NCBI GenBank assembly: GCA_036393335.1
Contig: DASWHD010000046.1
Coordinates: 1 to 21,957, forward strand
Direction: 5' to 3'
Source: DASWHD01 sp036393335
GTDB taxonomy: Bacteria > CG2-30-53-67 > CG2-30-70-394
DNA: 21,957 nucleotides
In this document: positions 1 through 7,053 of the stretch, in pieces
How positions within the stretch are numbered: the stretch's first letter is position 1
Layout of the letters: each line of letters begins with the position of its first letter
Made by a program: the position numbers and the translations under genes
Notes under the pieces: generated by a model
What the model saw: the letters and a program-made list of their open reading frames with translations, nothing else
Told to the model about the DNA's origin: nothing
Databases searched by the model: none

Positions 1-2982
1 GCGGAAGGCGGAGTCCAGGTAGACCAGCATCACCACCCCGGTCTCCGCGGCGAGGCCCGCGAGGGCGATGAACCCCACGTCCACCGCCACCGACAGGTTG
101 TAGCCCAGGAGGTAGAGCAGCCACACCCCGCCCACCAGGGCAAACGGCAGGGTCGCCATCACGATCAGGGTGTCGGTGAGGTTGCCGAAGTGGAGGTAGA
201 GCAGCAGGAAGATCAAGGCGAGGGTGACGGGGATGACGATGGCCAGCCGCTCCTTGGCCTGCTGGATGTACTCGTACTGGCCCGACCAGATGAGGGAATA
301 GCCCGCCGGCAGCTTCACCGCCTGGGCCACCACCTCCTGGGCATGGGCCACGTAGCTGCCCACGTCGATCCCCTTCAGGTCGACGAAGATCCACGCGGTG
401 CGCCGGGCATTCTCGCTCTTGATCGACATGGGCCCTTTGCGCGTGTAGATCTTCGCCACCTGACCCAGGGGGATCTGGGCACCGAGGGGTGTGGCGATGA
501 GGATGCGCTCCAGGTCGGCGTCGGAGGTGCGCAGCTCGCGGGAGTAGCGCAGGTTCACCGGGTAGCGCTCCAGCCCCTCGACGGTCTGGGTGACGTTCAT
601 GCCGCCGATGGCCGACTGGATCACGTCCTGCACATCCCCCACCGTGAGGCCGTAGCGCGCCGCCCGTTCGCGGTCGATGTCAAAGTCGAGGTAGTTTCCG
701 CCGGTGACCCGCTCCGAGTAGACGGAGAGCGTGCCGGGGATGTCGCGCACCACCGCCTCGATCTCCTGGCCGATCTCGGAAAGCACCTCCAGGTCCGGCC
801 CCATCACCTTGATCCCCACCGGGGTCTTGATACCGGTGGCGAGCATGTCGATGCGCGTCTTGATGGGCATGGTCCAGGCGTTGGTCAGGCCCGGGAACTG
901 GATGGCGTCGTTCATCTCCGCGGCCAGCTCATCCGGGGTAATGGTTCGCTCGAGCGGCCAGAGGTACGCCAGCCAGCCGCGCCACGGCTCCGGCCAGTCG
1001 CGGAAGAATCGCGCCACCGGCACGTGGCGCCACTCGCCCTCCGACTTCAGCCAGATGGTGGTCTCGACCATGTCCAGAGGCGCCGGGTCGGTGGCGGTCT
1101 CGGCCCGGCCGATCTTGCCGAACACGCGCTCCACCTCGGGGAAGGTGGCGATGATCTTGTCGGTCTGCTGGAGCAGCTCGCGCGCCTTGGTCACCGAGAT
1201 CCCCGGCAGGGTAGTGGGCATGTACAGCAGGTCGCCTTCATAGAGGGGCGGCATGAACTCGCTGCCTAGGCGGCGCGCGGGGTAGAGGGTGGCGGCGAGG
1301 ATCACCACCGCCACCACGATGGTCAGCCACGGGAAGCGCAGCACCACGCGGATGAAGGGGTGATACGCCCACTGGGTCGCCCGGTTGATCGGGTTCTTGT
1401 CCCCGTCCGGGACGCGGCCGCGGATGACGTAGTACATCAGCACCGGGATCACCGTGATCGCCAGCACCGCCGAGGCGCCCATGGCAAAGGTCTTGGTAAA
1501 GGCCAGGGGGCGGAAGAGACGGCCGCTCTGCTCGGTGAGGGCGAAGACCGGGAAGAAGGAGACGGTGATGATGAGCAAGCTGTAGAACAGGGCCGGGCCG
1601 ACCTCCTTGGAGGCGGCGATGATCACGTCGGCGCGGGAGAGCAAGACGGCCCCCTCTCCCCGTCCCTCCCCCACCAGGGGGGAGGGGGCAGGGGGAGACG
1701 CGCCACCACCGGCCGCCCGCCACCGTTCGAGGTGCTTGTGGGCGTTCTCCACCAGCACCACCGAGGCGTCGACCATCACCCCGATGGCGATGGCGATGCC
1801 GCCCAGGGACATGATGTTGGCGTTGATCCCCAGTAGGTGCATGAACAGCAGGGAGGCGAGGACCCCCAGGGGCAGGACGATCGCCGCCACCAGGGTGGAG
1901 GGGATGTGCAGCAGGAACAGGACGATGACGATCGCCACCACCGCCATCTCCTCCATGAGCTTGGACTTGAGGTTGTCGATGGCGCGCAGGATGAGGGAGG
2001 AGCGGTCGTAGACCGGGACGATCTCTACCCCCTCGGGCAGCCCGGCCTTGAGGGACTCCAGCTTCGCCTTCACCCCGTTGATCACCTCCAGGGCGTTCTC
2101 CCCGAAGCGCATGACGATCACCCCACCGGCCACCTCCCCTTCGCCATCCAGCTCGACCAGGCCGCGGCGCAGCTCCGGCCCGAGGTGGATGTTGGCCACC
2201 TGCGAGAGGAGAATCGGCGTGCCGCGGGCGTCGACACCGAGGGGAATCTCCGCCAGGTCCTTCAGGGACTTGATGTAACCCAGGCCGCGCACCATGAACT
2301 CGGTCTCGGCGCGCTCCACCAGGCGGCCACCCACGTCGTTGTTGGAGCGCTGGATCGCCTCCTTCACCCGGCCGAGAGGGATGCCGAAGGCGAGGAGCCG
2401 GTCGGGGTCGACCTCCACCTGGTACTGCTTCACGTAGCCGCCCACCGAGGCGACCTCGGCCACCCCGGGGACGGCGATCAGCTCGTAGCGCAGGAACCAG
2501 TCCTGGATCGAGCGGAGCTGAGCGAGGTCGTGGCGGCCGGTGCGATCCACCAGGGCGTACTCGTAGACCCAGCCTACGCCGGTGGCGTCCGGCCCCAGGG
2601 TCGGCGTCACCCCGGGTGGCAGCCGGCCGGAGACGAAGTTCAGGTACTCCAGCACCCGCGAGCGCGCCCAGTAGAGGTCGGTGCCGTCCTCGAAGATGAT
2701 GTACACGAAGGACAGGTCGAAGAAGGAGTACCCCCGCACCACCTTGGCGAACGGCACCGAGAGCATCGCCGTGGTCAGGGGATAGGTGATCTGGTCCTCC
2801 ACCACCTGCGGCCCCTGGCCCTCGTACTGGGTGAAGATGATCACCTGGACGTCGGACAGATCGGGGATCGCGTCCAGGGCGATGTGCCGCGCGGCATAGA
2901 TGCCGCCCAACAGCAGCGCCACCGTCGCGATGAGGATCAACGCACGGTTGCGGACGGAGTACTCGATGATGTTGGAGATCAT
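1..2982 (-). CDS. cusA: Heavy-metal RND efflux pump, CusA type (3' end beyond window)
   Basis: Inner-membrane proton-driven pump that extrudes Cu(I)/Ag(I) through the CusB-CusC channel. The ATG at 2982 opens an uninterrupted frame of 994 codons to the window edge, aligning from memory with E. coli CusA. The TM4 proton-relay Asp is D405 (motif VDASVVLVENAHK), the same number as in E. coli. The three substrate methionines of E. coli (M573, M623, M672) correspond to M588 (LLYMPTTLPG), M638 (PLDMVETT) and M713 (RIDMLATG), which argues for monovalent Cu/Ag rather than Zn/Co. The relay Glu in LAGLAAETGVVML is E980; the later relay Lys and roughly the last 90 residues are outside. Two length differences exist: +15 residues after W421, made by an in-frame palindromic repeat, and about +26 between M638 and M713. 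Only a weak GAAAG ribosome site precedes the start. It is the last gene seen of the cus operon. Family certain, metal inferred. Confidence 0.95.
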   Translation of the reverse strand, partial: MISNIIEYSVRNRALILIATVALLLGGIYAARHIALDAIPDLSDVQVIIFTQYEGQGPQVVEDQITYPLTTAMLSVPFAKVVRGYSFFDLSFVYIIFEDGTDLYWARSRVLEYLNFVSGRLPPGVTPTLGPDATGVGWVYEYALVDRTGRHDLAQLRSIQDWFLRYELIAVPGVAEVASVGGYVKQYQVEVDPDRLLAFGIPLGRVKEAIQRSNNDVGGRLVERAETEFMVRGLGYIKSLKDLAEIPLGVDARGTPILLSQVANIHLGPELRRGLVELDGEGEVAGGVIVMRFGENALEVINGVKAKLESLKAGLPEGVEIVPVYDRSSLILRAIDNLKSKLMEEMAVVAIVIVLFLLHIPSTLVAAIVLPLGVLASLLFMHLLGINANIMSLGGIAIAIGVMVDASVVLVENAHKHLERWRAAGGGASPPAPSPLVGEGRGEGAVLLSRADVIIAASKEVGPALFYSLLIITVSFFPVFALTEQSGRLFRPLAFTKTFAMGASAVLAITVIPVLMYYVIRGRVPDGDKNPINRATQWAYHPFIRVVLRFPWLTIVVAVVILAATLYPARRLGSEFMPPLYEGDLLYMPTTLPGISVTKARELLQQTDKIIATFPEVERVFGKIGRAETATDPAPLDMVETTIWLKSEGEWRHVPVARFFRDWPEPWRGWLAYLWPLERTITPDELAAEMNDAIQFPGLTNAWTMPIKTRIDMLATGIKTPVGIKVMGPDLEVLSEIGQEIEAVVRDIPGTLSVYSERVTGGNYLDFDIDRERAARYGLTVGDVQDVIQSAIGGMNVTQTVEGLERYPVNLRYSRELRTSDADLERILIATPLGAQIPLGQVAKIYTRKGPMSIKSENARRTAWIFVDLKGIDVGSYVAHAQEVVAQAVKLPAGYSLIWSGQYEYIQQAKERLAIVIPVTLALIFLLLYLHFGNLTDTLIVMATLPFALVGGVWLLYLLGYNLSVAVDVGFIALAGLAAETGVVMLVYLDSAFR
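1648..1699. repeat. GC-rich palindromic repeat inserted in frame in cusA (copy 1)
   Basis: A C-rich arm (about 1650-1672) and a G-rich arm (about 1676-1697) form an imperfect palindrome. On the coding strand it encodes residues about 429-445 of CusA (SPPAPSPLVGEGRGEGA). These sit in the cytoplasmic loop just after TM4, where E. coli CusA has a shorter unrelated stretch. The frame is kept on both sides (HLERW before, ADVIIAASKEVGP after). The encoded Pro/Gly/Glu pattern resembles dispersed repeats common in GC-rich proteobacteria. Confidence 0.8.
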
Positions 2983-2996
2983 TTCTTTCGGTCGTT

Positions 2997-3199
2997 AGCC
3001 GCGAATAAACGCAAATGAACGCAAATAAGAAGAGGTGAAACCATGCAGGACACGAAGACCACGAAGGTTTCTCCTTTTCTGTTCTTCGTGCCCTTCGTGG
3101 TTAGATGCCCTCCCAGGCGGCACGAGCCGCTGGATCACCGCGTAGGGACCGGAGTGTTGGGTAAAGCGTATTCGCGTCCATTTGCGTTTATTCGCGGCT
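2997..3199. repeat. Nested inverted-repeat element between cusB and cusA
   Basis: Outer arms of 31 nt lie at 2997-3027 and 3169-3199 and differ at two positions. In the minus-strand (cus) transcript all 31 positions can pair, the two differences becoming G-U wobbles. An inner pair of arms (3051-3067 and 3083-3099, 14 of 17 matching, built on CTTCGTG units) lies inside. The right arm supplies the last codons of cusB. The left arm ends 15 nt before the cusA start codon. The AATAAACGCAAATGAACG and CACGAAG words resemble intergenic repeats known from many bacterial genomes. It is likely a non-autonomous dispersed element and may act as an mRNA hairpin. No separate gene is seen in this gap. Confidence 0.85.
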
Positions 3200-5230
3200 A
3201 GCTTTTTCCGGGCCCAGCGGCTCGCCGCAGCGCAGCATGGAGGCGCCGAAGTAGGGGTTGGCGACCTCGCCCTGCTGTAGCCAGTTGGCGTGGGACATGG
3301 GGCAGTGGTAGGCAGACAGGCCGAGTCGCTCGGCAGCCACACGGCCGGGACCGCGGGCGAGGTCCAGCATCACCTCCGAAACCGGGCCGAAGGCGCCGCG
3401 GGCGACCTGCAAGTCGTCGCTGCGCAATCCCGCGATCTCGTTGCGAACCCGCTCCATCGGTGCCGCGGTCACCGCACCACCGCGATCGCCCGAGAGGGCC
3501 TGGAGGGCGTGCAGGAGGGCGTCGGCCTGTCGCGGGATGCCCGCCACCGTGTCTCTCGCCAGCGCCGACTGGATCGCGAGGTAGGCGGTGAAGGCGTTGG
3601 ACCACGCCTCTGTCTCCCCCTGCTCAACGATCCTCGGCGAAGCGGAGTCCCTGAAACCCTCCCCCCCCGGGGGAGGGTTGGGGTGGGGGCGGTCGGTACC
3701 AGCAGGTTGCTTCGTCATGTCTCCGGCGGGCCGCTCATTCCCCGCCCCCTCCCCCCGTCCCCCTTCCTGGGGGAGGGTCTTCGCGGCGCGCACCTGCAAC
3801 AGCTTGGCGATCGCCTCCTTGAGCTGCGACTCGGAGTCGAGGAGGAATTGCGCCGAGGTGACCACCTGCTCGCCCTCGCCGAGACCGGCAAGCACCTGGT
3901 AGCCGTCATCCCCCTCGGGGCCGAGGGTGAGCTCGCGCGACTCGAAGCGGCCGTCGCCCAGGGCGATGAAGGCCAAGTTGCGCCGCCCGGAGTGGATCAC
4001 CGCCTCCGGCGGCACGGCCACCACCCGTGCGGCGACCCTGGGCGTCATCGTGACGTCGGCGTACATGCCGGGCTTGAGGGAGCCGTCCGCGTTGTCGAAG
4101 ACCAGGCGCACCTGGACCACCCGCGTCATGGGATCCAGCGTCGGGTAGACGTAGTCGAGCCGCCCCTTGAAGACCTGCCCCGGGTGGTAGGTGAGGGTCA
4201 TCTCCGCCGGCGTCCCGGGACGCACCCACGGCAGCTCCGCCTCGTAGACGTCGGCGAGGACCCAGATCCGCGACAGGTCGGCGAGCTTGAGCAGCGGCTG
4301 GCCGGGGTTGATGTACATCCCCTCGGTGGCGTGGCGCTCCAGGACCACCCCATCGAACGGGGAGTAGAGGCTCAGGGTGCGCTCCACCTTGCCGGTCTGC
4401 TCCAGGCGGTCGATCTGCGCGTCACTGATGTCCCACAACTCCAGCCGCTCGCGGGCGGAGGCGAGCAGGCGGCGGGCACCCTCCGCCACCTCGGGAAAGG
4501 GGGAGCCTTCCACCTTGCGCAGGTTCTCCATGGCCAAGAGGTACTCGCGCTGGGTAGTGACCAGGTCCGGGGCGTAGAGAGTGAGGAGCGGGTCGCCCTT
4601 CTTCACCTGTTGGCCGGTCTCGGCCACGAACAGCCGCTCGATCCAGCCGCCCACCTTGGTGTTGATCTCCGCCAGCCGGTTCTCGTCCTCGGTGACGTGG
4701 CCGATGGTGCGCAGGCTGCGGGTGAGGTCGCGGCGCACCACGACCGCCGTGCGCACCCCCATGTTCTGCACCACCGTGGGGTCGATGCGGATGGCGTTCG
4801 GGTGGTCCTCGGCGGCCGCCTCCTCGTCCTCGTAGACCGGCACCAGGTCCATCCCCATCGGCGACTTGCCGGGGGCGTCGCGGATGTAGGTGGGGTCCAT
4901 CGGGGCGACCCAGTACTTGATCTTGCGCTCGCCCTTTGCGGCAGCGAGGCGCGCGCTGGCATCGCCGTTGCCCCTCACCGGGACGAGCTTCATGCCGCAG
5001 ATCGGGCAGGTACCCGGCCCCTCCTGGATCACCTGCGGGTGCATGCCGCAGGTGTAGAGCGGCTGCGCCTCGTCCTTGGCGGGTGCCCCCTGCGCGGGGG
5101 GCATGTGCTCGCCGTGCAAGCCGACGGTGTGCAGCAGCTCGTGGAGCTGCGGCGCATACCGGCTCCCGGCCCACAGGCCGAGGACGGTGAACACGAGCGC
5201 AGCGATGATCATGCGGAAGAGGCGCTTCAC
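3188..5230 (-). CDS. cusB: RND periplasmic adaptor, CusB type, with metal-binding and DUF3347-like domains
   Basis: Membrane-fusion protein linking the CusA pump to the outer-membrane factor and probably handing over metal (680 aa). Seen in order: N-terminal membrane anchor (about 7-22); heavy-metal-binding module at 59-85 with C61, M63, H64, C75, C78, M80 (YTCGMHP, CPICGMKLVPV); a second, cysteine-less copy at about 106-133 (KSPMGMDLVPVYE); lipoyl/barrel-sandwich and alpha-hairpin region (about 185-320); beta-barrel and membrane-proximal parts to about 480; a linker made largely of two palindromic repeats (about 484-499 and 513-530); and a DUF3347-like C-terminal domain (about 543-671; YHCPMSHANW, C643 and C668). 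The start is GTG at 5230, overlapping the upstream stop as GTGA, with GGAGG 7 nt upstream (5238-5242), so translation is probably coupled. The final SRE residues and the stop lie inside the adjacent inverted repeat. Confidence 0.93.
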   Translation of the reverse strand: MKRLFRMIIAALVFTVLGLWAGSRYAPQLHELLHTVGLHGEHMPPAQGAPAKDEAQPLYTCGMHPQVIQEGPGTCPICGMKLVPVRGNGDASARLAAAKGERKIKYWVAPMDPTYIRDAPGKSPMGMDLVPVYEDEEAAAEDHPNAIRIDPTVVQNMGVRTAVVVRRDLTRSLRTIGHVTEDENRLAEINTKVGGWIERLFVAETGQQVKKGDPLLTLYAPDLVTTQREYLLAMENLRKVEGSPFPEVAEGARRLLASARERLELWDISDAQIDRLEQTGKVERTLSLYSPFDGVVLERHATEGMYINPGQPLLKLADLSRIWVLADVYEAELPWVRPGTPAEMTLTYHPGQVFKGRLDYVYPTLDPMTRVVQVRLVFDNADGSLKPGMYADVTMTPRVAARVVAVPPEAVIHSGRRNLAFIALGDGRFESRELTLGPEGDDGYQVLAGLGEGEQVVTSAQFLLDSESQLKEAIAKLLQVRAAKTLPQEGGRGEGAGNERPAGDMTKQPAGTDRPHPNPPPGGEGFRDSASPRIVEQGETEAWSNAFTAYLAIQSALARDTVAGIPRQADALLHALQALSGDRGGAVTAAPMERVRNEIAGLRSDDLQVARGAFGPVSEVMLDLARGPGRVAAERLGLSAYHCPMSHANWLQQGEVANPYFGASMLRCGEPLGPEKASRE
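3640..3693. repeat. GC-rich palindromic repeat in the cusB linker (copy 2)
   Basis: Centred on a CCCTCCCCC / GGGGGAGGG palindrome followed by a TTGGGGTGGGGG tail. On the minus strand it encodes PHPNPPPGGEG (CusB residues about 513-530), a wording typical of dispersed GC-rich palindromic repeats in proteobacteria. It lies in frame, between the adaptor core and the DUF3347-like domain. Confidence 0.8.
3736..3781. repeat. GC-rich palindromic repeat in the cusB linker (copy 3, opposite orientation)
   Basis: A C-rich arm (CCCCTCCCCCCGTCCCCC) faces a GGGGGAGGG arm across a short TTCCT loop. It encodes LPQEGGRGEGAG (CusB about 486-497). Together with copy 2 about 45 bp away it forms a head-to-head pair, so this linker contains two separate insertions or one inverted duplication. 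The reading frame is intact. Confidence 0.75.
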
Positions 5231-6633
5231 GGTTGGGCCTCCGGGGTGGTTGTACCGGACAAGAGATTCTTACCGGGCGCCCTCCCCCCAACCCCCTCCC
5301 GGAGGGAGGGGGAGTCAGCCTCCCCCCTCCCCCCTCGGGGGAGGACCGGGGTGGGGGCGTCGGGAGCCACCACCCCGTCGGGCCGGTGCAGTCGCCCCAC
5401 CACCTGGTCCAGCTGCGCCTGCTGCTGAAATAGGTCGGCCTTGGTGCGGAAGGCGGCGATGCGCAGCTCCAACCAGTCGCGCTCCGCGTCAAGGAGGTCG
5501 AGGAAGCCCGCCTGGCCGGTGCGATACGCCTCCATGGTCGCGCGCAGGGCCTGCTCCGCCTGGGGGACCAGGCCGGTGTCGAACAGGGCGACCTGATTCA
5601 GGGAGGTGGCGAGGCGAAAGCGTAGGTCCACCACCTCCTCGCGGCCCCGATCGCGCTCGTCGCGGTACGCCGCCTCGGCGGCGGCCAACCGATCCTCCGC
5701 CTCCGCCACGCCGGCGTGCAGTCGACCGCGCCAGATCGGCAGGTTGATGGCAAGCATGGCCATGTAGCCGTCGTCACCGCCGTCGGTCAGCGGCAGGCGT
5801 CCTTCGCCGCTGAAGCCGTAGTCGACCCGGGCCGTGAGGTCCGGGAAGTACTCCTTGTGCGCCAGGGCCAGTCGGGAGCGGCTCGCCTCCACCTGCCGCG
5901 CGAGGGCGAGGAGGCCCGGCCTGCCGGCCTCTAATTCTGCGACAAGCTCGGGTATCCCGGGCAGCACCGGCAGCTCCTGGGGCAGGGCCGCATCGCCCAC
6001 GGGTGATGGCTCCGCCCGGCCGAGGAGGCGGTTGAGCCGCGCCTCCAGGGTCGTGCGCTCCTCCTTGAGATCGAGGAGCCGGTCGGTGTCCCGGGAGAGC
6101 GCCACCTGGGCACGCAGCACGTCGCCCTGCTGGCCGAGGCCGGCGCGGTAGCGGGCGAGGGCCGCCTCCACGATGTCGGCCACCAGGGCACGATCCGCCT
6201 CGGTGATCCGGATCGCCTCGGAGACATAGGCGAGGTCGTAGTAGCGCTCTTTCACCTCGGTGACCACTACCAGCCCCACGTCGCGCACCGTCTCGCCCGC
6301 CGCCGCCGCTACCCGTTCCGCCGCCTCTGCACGCAGACCGCGTTTGCCCCAGAACGGCAACTTCTGGGAGAGAAACAGGGTGGCCTGCTGCTGCCCCTCG
6401 GCGTCCGCCATCGGCGTGAGGGACCAGATCACCCCCGCCTCGGGGTCTGCGAATGCCCCGACCTGGTCCGGTACCCGACGGTCCGCCCGCCACGCCTGGT
6501 GCGCCGCGCGCACCTGCGGGTTGTCGCGCAGGGCCGTAGCCACCAGGTCATCCAGGGAGGCCGCCTGAGCCGCTGCCGCCGTGAGGGAGAGGAGGAAGGT
6601 GGGTAGGAGGGAACGCACGACACCGCGCATCAT
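5227..6633 (-). CDS. TolC-family outer-membrane efflux channel (CusC/CzcC-like)
   Basis: Outer-membrane factor that completes the tripartite metal pump (468 aa). A signal peptide is visible (LPTFLLSLTAAAAQA, cleavage near residue 24). The mature start (LDDLVATALRDNPQVRAAHQAW) is the usual first repeat of the family, and a second repeat begins near residue 230. The segments rich in Ala, Leu, Arg and Glu fit the long alpha-helical barrel. No lipobox cysteine is present, so it is not an acylated NodT/CusC-type lipoprotein. The normal fold ends near LFQQQAQLDQVVGRL; the last 50 or so residues include about 28 encoded by two tandem palindromic repeats and are low-complexity. Two ATG codons lie at 6633 and 6630; AGGA precedes the first. 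It is the first gene of the operon, and its stop overlaps the cusB GTG start. It could also serve the second RND pair upstream. Substrate is inferred from context. Confidence 0.92.
   Translation of the reverse strand: MMRGVVRSLLPTFLLSLTAAAAQAASLDDLVATALRDNPQVRAAHQAWRADRRVPDQVGAFADPEAGVIWSLTPMADAEGQQQATLFLSQKLPFWGKRGLRAEAAERVAAAAGETVRDVGLVVVTEVKERYYDLAYVSEAIRITEADRALVADIVEAALARYRAGLGQQGDVLRAQVALSRDTDRLLDLKEERTTLEARLNRLLGRAEPSPVGDAALPQELPVLPGIPELVAELEAGRPGLLALARQVEASRSRLALAHKEYFPDLTARVDYGFSGEGRLPLTDGGDDGYMAMLAINLPIWRGRLHAGVAEAEDRLAAAEAAYRDERDRGREEVVDLRFRLATSLNQVALFDTGLVPQAEQALRATMEAYRTGQAGFLDLLDAERDWLELRIAAFRTKADLFQQQAQLDQVVGRLHRPDGVVAPDAPTPVLPRGGRGEADSPSLREGVGGRAPGKNLLSGTTTPEAQP
5238..5242 (-). 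promoter_or_regulatory. Shine-Dalgarno site deciding the GTG start of cusB
   Basis: The minus strand reads GGAGG, then 7 nt, then GTGA, where GTG starts cusB and TGA ends the upstream channel gene. This supports GTG at 5230 over the internal ATG six codons later. Confidence 0.7.
5279..5360. repeat. Two tandem GC-rich palindromic repeats in the C-terminal tail of the channel gene (copies 4 and 5)
   Basis: Copy 4 (about 5280-5312) is a CCCCCTCCC / GGAGGGAGGGGG palindrome. Copy 5 (about 5318-5359) has CCTCCCCCCTC facing GGGGGAGGACCGGGG. On the minus strand they encode TPVLPRGGRGEADSPSLREG and following residues, about 426-453 of the 468-aa channel, after the conserved fold has ended. The original stop codon was probably displaced or replaced. 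Confidence 0.8.
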
Positions 6634-6846
6634 TGGGTCCTGGGGAGATGATTATCTCTGATCAAGCAAGTACCGGGCCATACGATCCACTCGGCCATGG
6701 GACGCAAAATCAAGGCGTTACGGAGACGTGCCCCCCGCCCATGAAGAAAGTTCTGCGACCCGCTGTACACAGTGGAGAATTTTCTTCACCCGCGGCGACC
6801 TACGGAACGAGTGCGGTGGAGGCACGCACCGACCCTTCCCTAGCCG
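6634..6846. other. Upstream region of the cus operon; probable promoter/operator zone
   Basis: About 210 bp without a convincing gene, less GC-rich than its surroundings. A GATAAT hexamer on the minus strand, about 6645-6655, could serve as a -10 box shortly before the first cus gene, but no matching -35 at good spacing is evident. I could not find a clear CueR- or CusR-type operator. No metal-responsive regulator gene is present in the window, so regulation of the operon is unresolved. Confidence 0.3.
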
Positions 6847-7047
6847 CATTTCTCACCATGGCTCTGCTGCGCCTACGCCACTGCCCGCCTCTCCTACCCC
6901 GAGACCAAGCACACGGCGCTGTTCCGAAACCAAGGTAGAAGCCGGTTGCACCGGCGATCCGCGCCCTTGGCGCGGCAGGCCCCTTGGGCCTGGGTCGCCG
7001 ACCTGCCGGCAGGCAGGAGGGATTCGGCTCCTACCCCGGGCCGGGAG
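6847..7047. repeat. Left inverted copy of a repeat of about 200 bp flanking the diguanylate cyclase gene
   Basis: Starts with CATTTCTCACC at 6847-6857 and continues with ATGGCTCTGCTGCGCC. The core at 6940-7035 shares GCCGGTTGCACCGGC, a CAGGCCC/GGGCCTG hairpin, GGGTCGCCGA and GATTCGGCTCCTACC, in reverse complement, with the copy at 8043-8260. It also has an extra CCTGCCGGCAGG palindrome not in the other copy. No matching terminal repeat is seen at the inner end, so this copy is degraded or truncated there. It ends beside the stop codon of the diguanylate cyclase gene. Confidence 0.8.
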
Positions 7048-7053
7048 TCGCCC

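Noticed and set aside
3290..5428. A 712-codon open frame on the plus strand opposite cusB
   Set aside because: Same cause: the opposite strand holds a complete adaptor with recognisable motifs, a strong ribosome site and a coupled start.
6640..6670. FNR-like or other dyad (TTGATCAGAGATAATCAT on the minus strand) before the cus operon
   Set aside because: Half-site spacing does not fit the FNR consensus and no second half-site is convincing.
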